This document shows, piece by piece, positions 1-10,073 of a stretch of 64,000 bases of DNA. Numbering within the stretch: the stretch's first letter is position 1; the number at the start of each line of letters is the position of its first letter. A program made the position numbers and the translations under genes. Origin of the DNA: Phytophthora quininea. Its lineage: Eukaryota > Oomycota > Peronosporomycetes > Peronosporales > Peronosporaceae. The notes under the pieces were generated by a model. It saw nothing but the letters and a program-made list of their open reading frames with translations, ran no database searches and was not told the DNA's origin. The DNA is taken from the NCBI GenBank assembly GCA_011947345.1, contig JAAVTG010000845.1, forward strand, positions 1-64,000, written 5' to 3'.

Positions 1-2
1 CG

Positions 3-1187
3 TGCCCGACGCCCGGCATGCGCAAGGCCATCGCGTCGGCCAAGGTGGGCGACGACGTGTACGGCATGGACCCCACGGTCAAGCAGCTGCAGAAGGTCAT
101 GGCCAACCTGCTAGGCAAGGAAGACGCCATGTTTGTGCCCTCGTATGTCAGCGTTGGCTTTGGAGACGACAGGAGACTGTGACGATGCTGACTGCTTTCT
201 TGTGACCTTTCTGATCCATGCAGAGGCACAATGTCCAACCTCATCGCTATTGGCACGCACTGCAATCGCGGCGACGAGGTCATCTGCGGCAACAAGTCGC
301 ATATCTTCTGCTACGAAGGTGGCAACGCCTCTGGTACGCTTTCCTTGTCCATCTTCCTCGTCTCACAACTTCAGAAACCTGAACTGATGTGTTTCTGAAC
401 TTGTGTATACATGGGCGTGAGTCTCGCCACACTACCCAACCAAGCGGACGGCACAGTCAAGCTCAATGATATCGCCAATATGGTGCGCGCCGACGATATC
501 CACTACCCGCGGACTTCGCTAGTGGAGATCGAAAACACACAACACTTGCGGTGGCCGGGTGCTACCTTTGTCATACATCCGTGAGGTGGAACAGTTTTGC
601 CACGACCACGAGCTCAAGCTGCACGTAGACGGAGCGCGACTCGCCAACGCCAGCGTGGCCTCGGGTGTCCCTCTTGCCGACCTGGTCAAGGGTGCCGACA
701 CGGTGTCGTTCTGCCTCAGCAAGGGCCTCGGAGCCCCGTAGGCTCCATTTTGGCCGGCTCGAGCGAGTTCATCCACAAGGCCAACCGGCTACGCAAGTCT
801 CTCGGCGGCGGTCTGCGCCAGTCGGGTCTGCTGGCTGCTGCTGGCCTGTACGCACTCGAGAACCAGTTCGAGCGGCTAGCGGACGACCACGCCAACGCAA
901 AGGCTCTAGCGGAGGGTCTCGCAACAATCCCTGGCATCGAAGTGAACCCGGAAGACGTAGACACTAACATGCTCTTCTGGAAAGTGTCGTCGGAGCTCAA
1001 GATGGACACGGCCACGTTGGTGAAGAAGGTCGCGGACGAGAAGGGCGTCGTCTTTGGTGGATACTGGAGCGGCGACCGGATTCGCGCCGTGACCAACTTG
1101 CACGTCACTGCTGAAGACGTGGAGTACACAATCGCTGCTGTACGCGATACCCTCGCTGCCAGTGAATCTAATATGGAGGTCGCCTAA
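3..1187 (+). CDS. L-threonine aldolase, 5'-truncated by the window edge, with two frameshifts
   Basis: PLP-dependent fold-type I aldolase that splits L-threonine (or allo-threonine) into glycine and acetaldehyde. Exon 1 (3-142) reads [22 protein letters not shown] intron (143-223) is followed by [13 protein letters not shown], and a second donor lies at 334. The last exon holds [14 protein letters not shown], the segment [11 protein letters not shown] with the expected PLP lysine, and the C-terminal domain ending at TAA 1185-1187. Three things are odd. No AG acceptor is visible just before MGVSLATL near 411. The frame breaks near 540, where about two bases are missing before [14 protein letters not shown]. 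It breaks again at 738, one base missing after GLGAP. The two losses sum to three, so the outer frames agree. It is either a recently broken gene or a sequence with base-loss errors. Family assignment is firm; functionality is not. Confidence 0.85.
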
Positions 1188-2402
1188 GCGCCATTTCGGA
1201 TAGGGGCCCGCCTGCTATGTATTGTCGAGAAGCACCATACCAGCCACGCTGGTCCACGCAGTGCTCAGAGCCCCATGATTAATAAAACCACAAGTGTCAT
1301 ACCTAATGGCCAAGCCGTTTTATAATCCTCGACAGCGCCGCTGACGACTCCCAGTAGGTCGATTGGCATGTGCTACTGCAGCCTGCTATTGGACCTGCCA
1401 CACACTTGGCCAATGGGTACGCGAGCGAGAGGCAAGAGACAGCAGCAAAGGAAGGCGCAAAGCAGTGGAGGTACCGGTATTGACACTGGCAACGCGTTTC
1501 ATCTTCACAAGTTCTTGTCCAGGAGCTCTCGAGACTGAACACGGGGTGGAGAATAGTTGTGCTTGGCGAATGAGCATCCCTGCAGCTGCGTTAAGAGAGC
1601 TTAAGGTCACCAGCGCGTCCAGCTTGTTTTCTGACAACCGCTGTTAGTTTTTAGAACTGTGCTTGCCGTGTGCGCGACTGAGTTGTACAAAGCAAATTGA
1701 GAACTGTTTGAGTTATGAAGTGCGTCGGAGACGCCTGAAGCTACTTACGAATGCATGTGATCCCGAAGCTGCTCTGGGTTCTGCTTTGGCGCTGATTCTG
1801 GGTTCTGCATGGCTTCTGGGTTCTGAGTTGACGACGGCGGGATACGACAGTGCTCATAGTTGTAGCAGCAGTTCCTCTGCTTTGGTACAGTCTTTTCGCC
1901 TCTAAACACCGTGCCATGGCCATTCACGACGAACAAGCTCGTTGGGAATCGAAGTACACCGAAATAATGTGTGCGGTGGTCGGCAGTTGACTCATATTCT
2001 GGCCTAAACCCGATCCGGAGATGCAAGATATAGAAACCTGCTGCAGACACGGTTCTCACCTCCAAGTGCAGGGTTCACCATCGGTATCTGGCAACGTGAC
2101 CATCTACAAGTACTTCTCAACTTAAGGCAAGATAACACAAGCGACGTGATGTTTGCCCACAAGTAATTAAAGGTGAAAGCCACGGTAGATATCGAAGTTG
2201 CCAATACTCGATCAATTGCGGTAGTGGTCCCAGCTTATATAAGGCGAATGCACTTCATCGCATGTACTTGTACCTGAAAGAACGAGCTCGGTCGGCTCGG
2301 GACTGGTCTCAGTGCTGAGTGTTGCGATTGGGACGTTCCTTCTAGACAGACAGATGGCAATCAATTAGAGAGTGAGAGACAGAGAGAGGAAAGGTCGTCT
2401 AT
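1188..2402. other. intergenic stretch without a supported gene
   Basis: No convincing coding sequence was found on either strand. Visible features are three close copies of the decamer CTGGGTTCTG between about 1776 and 1825, and a TATA-like TATATAAG at 2236-2243. After the TATA-like site comes a GA-rich stretch (2365-2395). The last two could be a core promoter or part of an old repeat, but no gene downstream on the plus strand supports a promoter call. Confidence 0.4.
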
Positions 2403-3537
2403 TTAACGATTAGTTATTAGTCTCCTTGATGCAGCTTCAATCGACGAAGCATCGTTGGTTCTCTCGACTTGGGTCGATTGGAAACGGCAATCCAGATAGT
2501 CCACGACTAGTCTGAGATATATTCCTTGCATCCTGCTTTGTGGTCTTTGTGCTTCTTTCCAAGCAACAGCATGTATTTTCCTTAAGCATTTCCCCACATA
2601 CTCTTCACTCGACGTTGCGCCGTCCAAGTTTTTCTTTCGGGCACTACGCTCGGATCTGCCAAAGCAAGGTAAACGCCACACTACACAGAGCCCACCAAAT
2701 TCGTTGGGCCGCCGTTTCCGTGTCCTTGTTGAATTGCCCGTACATTGCACACCTTTGACGGATTAATTGCTTGCTTATTGGAGGAGCTTTGCGTAGGGCA
2801 ATGTTACTGCTGAACCGCTGGATCTCTTCCTCGGATACCGCACATCCAAACCAGTGAGTTAAAAGAAATCGCCAAAATTGCTGCGGGGTTTGTCCGAGCA
2901 CTTCTCTGATCCATGCATTTTTTCCCGCTTTGAGTTCCAACTTGGTGATTATGTGGTGAAATTGCACCTCAGCGCTCTGTCGATATTGCAGCTTGACTTG
3001 CCGCTTCAGTTTCCACCAAATGTTGCGGTTCCTAGTTTTCGCCGGTACAGTGCACGGGATTTCGAACAGTTCGGGAGTTGCGTCGAAAACTATCCCTGCG
3101 CCGAATTTTGCGAATTTCCTGGCATCCCGTTTCGCGTTCAAGTATGACTTGACCTTCCAGATCAGTCCATTGTCCTGGCGCTCCAGTATGATCTTACAAT
3201 CCTGCTGTTGGGTCGTGCCTTCCACCGTGTCCTTTGTCAGACGCTTCGATTGGTAATCATTGTGGAGCCGTGGAGGTGAACGGAGTTGCAGTTTGATGGA
3301 CTGCCCCATCGTTTCGTCAATTTGAAGAAGTGGAGAGTTCATCAACATCGCCAGTAGCCATCGCTGTAAATTCGCCAAGGAATGGCCCCATTCTCCCCCT
3401 TGAGCAGTAGGAATTCGAGCCGTGTAGGTGTCTTGAGAGGTCCTCGTGATGCCCAAGTTTTTCATCGCTGTCACCTCAATTTTGTCGTATTTCTTCGTGA
3501 TAAACATCCGCAGATGGCAAGCAACCAAACGCCGCAA
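2403..3537 (-). pseudogene. retroelement-like reading frame, probably the C-terminal part of a LINE-type protein
   Basis: Two overlapping minus-strand frames (3537-2644, 297 codons, and 2750-2403) read as one protein broken near 2650. The text runs ...AAQRIWWALCSVAFTLLWQIR, then ERSARKKNLDG and AVAWKEAQ in the other frame. The string IWWALCSVAFTLLWQIR, followed by a basic stretch, resembles the tryptophan-rich end of LINE reverse transcriptases after the zf-RVT region. No catalytic YxDD or endonuclease motif is present, so if it is a LINE only the tail survives. The first codons are not a credible start. It could instead be an unknown oomycete gene. I am moderately sure it is coding-derived and unsure of the family. 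Confidence 0.35.
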
Positions 3538-3660
3538 ACGAAAATTGCGTCATATCACTAGCTTCGTTCGTTATCACCGTTCCTTCCCACCGTCTTCCTT
3601 TCGCAACTGGCTGTCCAGAACGCGCCACAGTCGCCACAGTCGCCCCCTACCCAGCCAGCG

Positions 3661-3831
3661 ATGCGGTTTGTGTACGTTTTTGTTGCCGTAGCAGCGATTT
3701 TTGTGGCTCTCGTCGATGGATCAACCGCTTCGATCCAGCTTTCGAGGGGGACCGCCACAACACCAAGAGATCTCTGCGAACGCACACCTTGTTCAAAACA
3801 AATCACCTTGCCCAATCAAGTTGGCTTATAA
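3661..3831 (+). pseudogene. RxLR effector fragment: signal peptide plus frameshifted RSLR
   Basis: The ATG at 3661 opens a 56-codon frame that begins MRFVYVFVAVAAIFVALVDG, a clear secretory signal peptide, followed by a polar stretch, and stops at 3829-3831. The RxLR motif of this effector class is present at 3768-3779 as RSLR, but in the frame one base away, so the frame was shifted by one base between about 3725 and 3767. In the RSLR frame translation stops at 3858-3860, with no acidic dEER stretch and no effector domain. The sequence is a 5' remnant of an RxLR gene lying 43 bp left of the gypsy element, but that element is not what truncated it, because the stop comes first. RxLR proteins are secreted and act inside host plant cells. 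Confidence 0.6.
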
Positions 3832-3868
3832 CTAGTGGTTGTTGTCGATCTCTGCAATGACGGACTCG

Positions 3869-3873
3869 TCGTG
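3869..3873. repeat. left target-site duplication of the gypsy element (TCGTG)
   Basis: TCGTG directly abuts the left LTR at 3874 and is repeated directly after the right LTR at 10468-10472. A 5-bp duplication is the normal footprint of Ty3/gypsy integrases. Confidence 0.9.
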
Positions 3874-4267
3874 TGTCGGGACGCGCGGCGGCGGTGGCGA
3901 GGTAAGCGTTGGTGTGGATACTGTGGAGGGACGACGTAAATTGGAAACTGAACTATGTTTGTGATGTTCTCTTTGCTAGCTACGACATGCATGCCATGGA
4001 GGCGCTTCTTGGGCTTCTCCATGGTGGGTAAGTTTCTTTTTCTTTGCCTATACTAAACCTAAATATAAAACGTTTCCTTTTCCTTTGTTTTCCTAAGAGT
4101 TGCCGATGAGTGCTCGGCACTCAAGTGGCGAGTGCCTGCCGTGCGCTCCTGGCCTCACAAGGCAGGCTGGCGCACGGCGGCCGTGGCACTTGGCCGCTGG
4201 CGTGCAGGTCAGCACGCCAGGAAGAAGTTGGCCCGGGCGTGCTGACCTGCACGCACCCGGCCTGACA
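3874..4267 (-). repeat. LTR of the gypsy element (3' LTR in element orientation)
   Basis: 394 bp, matching 10074-10467 except for C in place of T at 3898. It ends in TG...CA. The end of the Pol frame reads about 147 bases into it. Confidence 0.93.
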
Positions 4268-5890
4268 TCTCCCCTGCTTGTGTTCGCGTTGGCGACGCCG
4301 ATATTCCTCAAGGAGTTGTTGCCAATGCGAAACATGCTTGATGTCTTTCTCGTTTTCCCAGGTTGCTTCGTGTTCAGGGATGCCATGCCACTGAACTAAC
4401 CATTGACGCTTGCGGCGTCTCGAGCGGTTCTTCAACAACTTCTCTACCAGGAATAGTTGTTCTTCAGTTTCATCATTGAGAATGAGAGGAACCGCTTTCG
4501 GTATCGGACGATTTGGAAAGTCCGACACATTGGTTTTGTTGTGCGACAAGAGTTCGACGTTGAACGTTGGGTTGAGTCTCTTCATGGAGTTTGAAAGAAT
4601 CAACTTGGCGACATTGTCGTTGATCATGCGTTCGATCACGAAAGGTCCAACCTTCTTAGCCGCTAGTTTTGCTTTCTTTAGCTCTGTATCCTTGTTGACT
4701 GTCTTTAGCGGTAGGTTCTTCGTATCGAGCAGCACTAAGTCTCCTTCTTTGAAGTCGACTTGACGACGTTTGCGATCGTAGTACTCTTTCTGTTTTGTTT
4801 GCGCGTATTCCAAGTTCTTGCGAGCTTCTTCCACGATTTCTTGTCGTTCCTTTGCAAAATTTCTTGCGAATTCTGCAATCGTTACGTCTTGCTCTGACTG
4901 AAGTAGCTCTCTCATCTCTTCAGCAACTATGTTCGACACTTTACGTCCTGTGTCTACTTCGAACGGAGTAAGCTTTGTTGATGCGTTGACGAGTGTTGAG
5001 TGGGCATACTCCACTGTTCCGAGATGCTTTACCCAATCGTCGCCATGGTACGATACCATGCATCTCAGTGCGTCTTCTAACACTAGATTCTGACGTTCCG
5101 TTTGACCATCAGCTTGAGCTCTGTGAGCTGTGGTCATGCTAAGCTTGACGCCCATCAGCTGCATCAATGACCTCCAGAAGTCCGAAATGAACTTCGAGTC
5201 ACGATCACTGATGATTACCTTTGGCAGTCCATGGTGTCTGACAACAGCATCAAAGAAAACTTTTGCTGTGTCTTGGGCATCAGCTGTGGTGTAGGTTGGT
5301 GCATATTTTGCGCGCTTCGATAGTTTGTCGACAGCCACAAAGATAGCATCGAATCCTTCCGACGCAGGTAATCCTGTGATGAAGTCCATTGAAATGACTT
5401 CCCAACATTCCTTAGGAATGGGTATTGGCATAAGAAGTCCTTGCTTCTTTTGACTGTTAGACTTCCATCTTGCACAGGTCTCACAGGTACGAACGTATTC
5501 ACGAACGTCACGATCCATAGTCGGCCACCAATACCATTGCGATAGCTTGAGGTAGGTGCGACGACTACCTGGATGCGCCGAAGTGTTACCATCATGAAAT
5601 TCCGTGATGATGTTGGTACGTAACTGTTTGCGTTTAGGCACACACAAACGGTAGACTTTGTCTTTCTTTCTCTTGAAGAAGAGAAGACTGTTGTGTTTCA
5701 CGAACTTTTCCGGATTAGCACCGTTAGTCCACTGCTCTTTGAAAGCAACGTCCGACTCATATCCACGACTAAACTCTCTTTTCTGCATGTCGGACAGATG
5801 GGGACTCACAAAGTGGAAATCGACGCTGTTGACTTGTTCTTGTGGGACGCCAATCGGGCGACTCTCCCCGTAAGTCGACATCGTCGAGAA
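4121..5890 (-). CDS. gypsy Pol: integrase and chromodomain
   Basis: Third segment of the polyprotein. An HHCC zinc-binding region is followed by CETCARWKS, and then the integrase core carries the catalytic acidic residues: VISMDFITGLP, KVIISDRDSKF and the ADGQTERQN region. The C-terminal part has the GDLVLLDTKNL motif common to gypsy integrases and a chromodomain read as FLVEKLLKNRSRRRKRQWLV followed by QWHGIPEHEATWEN. The chromodomain probably steers insertion to particular chromatin. The frame stays open upstream to 6106, but homology begins near 5890, where it takes over from the RNase H frame. The last 50 residues run into the 3' LTR and are unlikely to be conserved. Confidence 0.88.
   Translation of the reverse strand, partial: FSTMSTYGESRPIGVPQEQVNSVDFHFVSPHLSDMQKREFSRGYESDVAFKEQWTNGANPEKFVKHNSLLFFKRKKDKVYRLCVPKRKQLRTNIITEFHDGNTSAHPGSRRTYLKLSQWYWWPTMDRDVREYVRTCETCARWKSNSQKKQGLLMPIPIPKECWEVISMDFITGLPASEGFDAIFVAVDKLSKRAKYAPTYTTADAQDTAKVFFDAVVRHHGLPKVIISDRDSKFISDFWRSLMQLMGVKLSMTTAHRAQADGQTERQNLVLEDALRCMVSYHGDDWVKHLGTVEYAHSTLVNASTKLTPFEVDTGRKVSNIVAEEMRELLQSEQDVTIAEFARNFAKERQEIVEEARKNLEYAQTKQKEYYDRKRRQVDFKEGDLVLLDTKNLPLKTVNKDTELKKAKLAAKKVGPFVIERMINDNVAKLILSNSMKRLNPTFNVELLSHNKTNVSDFPNRPIPKAVPLILNDETEEQLFLVEKLLKNRSRRRKRQWLVQWHGIPEHEATWENEKDIKHVSHWQQLLEEYRRRQREHKQGRCQAGCVQVSTPGPTSSWRADLHASGQVPRPPCASLPCEARSARQALAT
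4268..4278 (-). promoter_or_regulatory. polypurine tract of the gypsy element
   Basis: Read on the minus strand, the bases just before the 3' LTR are AGCAGGGGAGA. This purine run in the standard position would prime plus-strand DNA synthesis and independently fixes the element's orientation. Confidence 0.7.
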
Positions 5891-6836
5891 TGAGGTGCGA
5901 ATCATCAACCGAAAGGTGACGAAACACCGATGATTGAACCATGTTCTCATGTAATGGTGACGCACGTTGTGCACACGAGTCATCACATTCATGAACTGTG
6001 TAAGTGACTTCAGGTAACGGAGCTGGTTCCTCTTCGAGCTCGTCCGGATCTTCCACCGAAGGTCGTGATAACGCATCAGCAACCACGTTAGCTTTGCCAC
6101 GTACATGATGCAACGTGAACGTGAAGTTGGAAAAGTGAGTTAAGAAGCGAGCCATCTTCGGTGACACTCGAGGATGATGCAACATCCACGAACATGCAGA
6201 ACTGTCTGTATAGACATCAAACGGACGTCCATGTAGATAGTGTCTCCATTTCTCTGTTGCTGTTTTGATGGCGAGCAACTCCTTCTCATGCGTAGGCCAC
6301 GCACGTTCATGTTCATCAAACTTCTTGGAAAAGAAGGCGATCGGATGGTCGGCACCATCGTAGTTCTGTGACAGAACTCCACCCATGCAATACCCAGATG
6401 CATCGGTTGTTACGACAAACGGTCGTGAGAAGTCGGGCAACTTCAACGTTGGGGCTTGTTGAAGTGCAAGCTTTAGCGCTAGAAAAGCATTTTCGTGCTC
6501 TTCATTCCATGTCCATGGTGTATCGGCTTTAGTTAGTGCTCGTAGAGGACGTGCAATCTCTGCAAAATCGCAGATAAACTTGCGATAGTACCCGGCCAGC
6601 CCCAAGAAACTCAACAGAGCTTTACGGGATGTTGGTGCTGAATACTTCGCGATTGCTTCGGTCTTGCGAGGGTCTACTTTCAGTCCTTCTTGCGATACCA
6701 TGTGACCAAGGAAGGCTACTTCCGACTGTCCAAATGAACACTTTGACAAATGCGCGTACAGTCGTTCACGACGGAGAACGGAACAGACTGTGCGTAAATG
6801 CTCAACATGCTCTTCCATGCTCTTGGAAAGATGCAT
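5769..6836 (-). CDS. gypsy Pol: end of reverse transcriptase and RNase H
   Basis: Second segment of the polyprotein. It takes over just after the YLDD catalytic box, reading SKSMEEHVEHLRTV, then the RT thumb with FLGHMVSQEGLKVDP and FLGLAGYYRKFI. RNase H follows, with TDASGYCMGGVLSQ, the acidic ELLAIKTATEKWRHYL region, and VYTDSSACSWML, then HVRGKANVVADALSRP. These are the expected landmarks of gypsy RT/RH. The frame before it lost one base near 6828, where a run of four T would be expected and three are seen. The switch to the integrase frame near 5870 is of the opposite sign. Neither site looks like a programmed slippage signal. Confidence 0.88.
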   Translation of the reverse strand: MHLSKSMEEHVEHLRTVCSVLRRERLYAHLSKCSFGQSEVAFLGHMVSQEGLKVDPRKTEAIAKYSAPTSRKALLSFLGLAGYYRKFICDFAEIARPLRALTKADTPWTWNEEHENAFLALKLALQQAPTLKLPDFSRPFVVTTDASGYCMGGVLSQNYDGADHPIAFFSKKFDEHERAWPTHEKELLAIKTATEKWRHYLHGRPFDVYTDSSACSWMLHHPRVSPKMARFLTHFSNFTFTLHHVRGKANVVADALSRPSVEDPDELEEEPAPLPEVTYTVHECDDSCAQRASPLHENMVQSSVFRHLSVDDSHLILDDVDLRGESPDWRPTRTSQQRRFPLCESPSVRHAEKRV

Positions 6837-9133
6837 ATGTCATCAAGATAGACGACAACAAAATCATACTTCTCAAAGAGCGTACGCATAAGTCTTGACC
6901 AAGTTCCTGGCATTCCAGCCATACCCATAGGCGCAACGCACCATTGATAGGTTTCCTTGTGCGTACGAAACGCAGTGTATGGTCGACTAGATTTAATCAC
7001 CAACATTTGATGATACCCTTGCGCAAGATCTATCAACGTATAGATGACACATCCTACCATACGATCAAAAAGTTCTTCGATCATAGGTAATGGAATTTTT
7101 GCGATCAGGGTCAAGTTGTTGACGTATCGATAGTCAATCACCCAACGTAACGGAATTTTCGTGTTACCGCTACGGAGCCATTCAGCTCTACGTGGAAACA
7201 TGCCCGTTACCGGATCCTTCTTTGGAATAGCGAAGATGTTCGAGACCCATGGAGAGTTAGACAACTCAATCCATCCTTTGCGTAAGTTTTCCTGTACGAA
7301 CTCTTCGAGGGCATCTTGCTCCATTTTTGACAAGCGAAACGGTGCTCTTGAGCTTGGCTTAGCTCCTTCTTTCATGGTCAACTCGAAGTTTACTTCTCGA
7401 GATGGAGGCAATGTATCCGGTAACTTATCCGGGAACACATCTGCAAATTCTTCCGTAACCACCTTACGGATGGGTTCAGGAATTGAATCTATGTCAGCTA
7501 CCAGCTTGACCTTGACACGAAAGACTTGTTCATAGTCTCCGTCCTTAATGTTCTGATTGAACTGAGGGCCATCCACATCCGTGAAGTGAAACTGCTCGGG
7601 TACTTCTAGCTCTTCCGTTTGCCAGTTCACTTGCGGATTGTACTTCTGGAACCATGGTTTACCAAAGATCACATCGTGTGAGTCTGGTAGTTTCCATTCC
7701 ACAAACTCCATTGAAGGAAAGAAGTATCCATCCATAGACACTGGACCTTGAACATGTTTGACATCCTGCTTAGGAGTCATCGTTCCATCAAAGCGTGTTG
7801 CTTGCAGTTTCCGCAAAGCCAATATGGTAGTTGCTATACCGGGCTTGATCATGTTCTTACTTGCTCCAGTGTCCAATAAGATTCGGACATCTTTGCCGTT
7901 GATTCTGCCTCTTCGAATGAAAAGACTGGAAGTCGAACTAGACTTTACTGCATTAACCCGCAGGTTTTCGGACGTACTTGTTGGTTGCGATCCTTGCAAT
8001 ACCAACTCTTTCTCTTCTGAGTGCGATTCGCGCACTTCAGGTGCTTCCACTGGTTGCGATTCGCGCACACCAGGTGCTTCCTCTGGTTGCAGTACTTGCA
8101 TACCAGGTGCTTCCGTCATAGCAGTTGTCTCGACTTCGCTAACGGTCGACAAGATCGTTTCCTGTAGCATATCCATTTGCTCTTGGATGTCGGCTACGTT
8201 CATGGTTACATTCTCTAGGACAACAGTTTCCGAGTTGTCATCACTGTGGTTCACCATGTTCATCCGAGCCTGCCCGCGACGATGCGTCTGGTTAAAACGG
8301 TTGTATCTCGGCGGGTTTCTTCTGGCTCTCTGCTGCGATCGAATAGGACAGTGGTTTGCCCTATGAGCAGCGCTTCCACACCTGAAACATAGGTTCCGGC
8401 GTATGCACTCTTCTCGCGAAGGTACATGCACATTGTCGATCTCCATCGGCTCAGCTCCATCGTTGTTTTCATCGTTTGAACGCTTACGGTCATAGGAACG
8501 GTACTTGGATCCGTCCGAACGTTTATGACGAGGATGAGACCGATCGTAGTCCAACGCTGTAGTGACAGCTTTTGCTAGCGTCTCGCAGCGTTTGTACTGA
8601 ACTTCTTCGCGTATACTGGATGATAGACCACGTAGGAAGTAACTAATTTTGTCGAGTTCTTCCATCTTTTTAACCTGTGTTACTAGGTCGCGGAACTTGC
8701 TGACATACTCAGGCAAGTCTTTGCACTGTTTCTCCTTTAGGTCGTTCATCTGCTCACGCAGGCGTTCTTGCATGTCCTCGGGTACGAACTCAGCTTCCAA
8801 CCTCTTGAAGAAGTCGTCAACACTTAAGAATGTACCCTTTTCAGCCATGTACCAGTGTGCGGCACCAAGTTTTAACGTTCCAGCGATGATTGCCAAGATT
8901 CTCTCCTTTATGTCGGTGTTTTTGTACGAGATAGCCTTTGCCTGGAAGTATTGATCGATATTCTGCTTGTACAGTTCAAATGACTCATCCAGAGTGCCTT
9001 TGTACGTGGGCAGCTTCATGCCTTCGAGTTTAAGCTCCGAGATTTGTTTCATCTCAGTGAACTGCTTAATAAGCTCGTTCTGCTTCTCTATCGAGGCGAG
9101 CATCGTCTGCATTAACTGTGCAGGGTCTGCCAT
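6716..9133 (-). CDS. gypsy Gag, aspartic protease and N-terminal reverse transcriptase
   Basis: 805 codons from ATG 9133. Gag begins MADPAQLMQTMLASIEKQ and has the helical retrotransposon-gag region (LPEYVSKFRDLVTQV). A CCHC zinc knuckle, CFRCGSAAHRANHC, follows. The protease active site is ILLDTGASKNMI. Reverse transcriptase then starts (GWIELSNSPWVSNIFAIPKK, RWVIDYRYVNN, LIDLAQGYHQ) and reaches the catalytic YLDD box, immediately after which the frame is lost and 40 unrelated residues follow. Gag and Pol are in one frame here, as in many oomycete chromoviruses. The stretch between knuckle and protease contains two EAPxVRESxxxE repeats. Confidence 0.9.
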   Translation of the reverse strand: MADPAQLMQTMLASIEKQNELIKQFTEMKQISELKLEGMKLPTYKGTLDESFELYKQNIDQYFQAKAISYKNTDIKERILAIIAGTLKLGAAHWYMAEKGTFLSVDDFFKRLEAEFVPEDMQERLREQMNDLKEKQCKDLPEYVSKFRDLVTQVKKMEELDKISYFLRGLSSSIREEVQYKRCETLAKAVTTALDYDRSHPRHKRSDGSKYRSYDRKRSNDENNDGAEPMEIDNVHVPSREECIRRNLCFRCGSAAHRANHCPIRSQQRARRNPPRYNRFNQTHRRGQARMNMVNHSDDNSETVVLENVTMNVADIQEQMDMLQETILSTVSEVETTAMTEAPGMQVLQPEEAPGVRESQPVEAPEVRESHSEEKELVLQGSQPTSTSENLRVNAVKSSSTSSLFIRRGRINGKDVRILLDTGASKNMIKPGIATTILALRKLQATRFDGTMTPKQDVKHVQGPVSMDGYFFPSMEFVEWKLPDSHDVIFGKPWFQKYNPQVNWQTEELEVPEQFHFTDVDGPQFNQNIKDGDYEQVFRVKVKLVADIDSIPEPIRKVVTEEFADVFPDKLPDTLPPSREVNFELTMKEGAKPSSRAPFRLSKMEQDALEEFVQENLRKGWIELSNSPWVSNIFAIPKKDPVTGMFPRRAEWLRSGNTKIPLRWVIDYRYVNNLTLIAKIPLPMIEELFDRMVGCVIYTLIDLAQGYHQMLVIKSSRPYTAFRTHKETYQWCVAPMGMAGMPGTWSRLMRTLFEKYDFVVVYLDDICIFPRAWKSMLSIYAQSVPFSVVNDCTRICQSVHLDSRK

Positions 9134-9189
9134 ACTTGATACTTGTAGAATCGATCAACTTCGAAAGGTACGTGGAGTAAAGTGATGGA

Positions 9190-9657
9190 TTACGACAGAA
9201 ACCTGTTACAAGGAATAGCTATGCTAACCCTAAGGTTTCGAGGTGGTCTTAGCCTTTTTGACTTAGCTGGAGAGCTCTCGGCGTCCTTGTGATGACGCTT
9301 GTGCTGCTTTCGGGTCGGATCTCCGCGCTTCGTGTACGGGTGCTCGTCCGGTTCGATTTCTCGAAGCACGCGCTGAATTCCCAGCGAGACGAGACGGTTC
9401 GCGCGAAACAGCTGTGCCTGAGTGTTGACTAACAGCTCAGCAATACGACGCTTTTCGGAGGAACGCTCACTTTCGTGCGTTTTTACGTGCTTGAGCAGAG
9501 CCTTCAGAATCCGGTCCGATTTGGCGATCGACTTGTAGAGGTCCTTGCGTGCCTTGTCTGCGAGGAACGGATCGTCCACCGAAAGACGTAGAAACGAGCC
9601 GACAAGCTTCGGGTCCTTGTCACTAGCGTGGACAACGGATGGCTTAGCTCGTGTCAT
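9190..9657 (-). CDS. extra ORF of unknown function upstream of gypsy gag
   Basis: 155 codons from ATG 9657, in the leader between the 5' LTR and gag, on the coding strand of the element and 56 bp from the gag start. It reads MTRAKPSVVHASDKDPKLVG, then a long predicted helix (KARKDLYKSIAKSDRILKAL), and ends in a very basic segment (TRKQHKRHHKDAES). There is no zinc finger, protease or membrane segment. Its size, helicity and basic tail would suit a nucleic-acid-binding or Gag-like accessory protein, but I recognise no family. It could also be a fortuitous ORF in the leader. Its uninterrupted state in a young element argues for function. Confidence 0.5.
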   Translation of the reverse strand: MTRAKPSVVHASDKDPKLVGSFLRLSVDDPFLADKARKDLYKSIAKSDRILKALLKHVKTHESERSSEKRRIAELLVNTQAQLFRANRLVSLGIQRVLREIEPDEHPYTKRGDPTRKQHKRHHKDAESSPAKSKRLRPPRNLRVSIAIPCNRFLS

Positions 9658-10059
9658 AACCTAGCCCAATTGGGCCAAAACAACGAGACTTTTAGAGGTT
9701 GCTGGGCAAGTAAACCAAGAGCGCGCCTGACTTACCGGTTAGCCTAAGAATTATGTCCAAAATCGAACACTTAGGGTAAATAACGGGGCAGGTGTTGAAG
9801 AACGGTAATTACACTTATAGCCTAGCACAAATAGCCGTGGCGGAGCACTCTAGAGTACCACAAAGCCCACCAGCCAGATTTGCGCCAATCAGCGTGCGGC
9901 GACCAGAAACCAAAATTACGGTTCTAGCCACGCGGATGGGGGCAGTTACCCAATCAGGGAGCAACACTTCAGCCCTCACACCCAAAACTCCCGTAGATCT
10001 GCGGCGGACAGCGACGACCGAGATGGACAGCGACGACGATGGACAGCGACGACCGCTCC

Positions 10060-10071
10060 CCCGTGCTACCA
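10060..10071 (-). promoter_or_regulatory. primer-binding site of the gypsy element
   Basis: Two bases inside the 5' LTR, the minus strand reads TGGTAGCACGGG. TGGTAGCA is complementary to the 3' end of initiator methionine tRNA as found in many eukaryotes (from memory), the usual primer of such elements. Complementarity beyond eight bases was not confirmed. Confidence 0.6.
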
Positions 10072-10073
10072 GA

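Noticed and set aside
6716..6836. Programmed ribosomal frameshift in gypsy Pol
   Set aside because: The shift falls in the middle of reverse transcriptase just after YLDD, not at the Gag-Pol border, and has no slippery heptamer. One missing T explains it.
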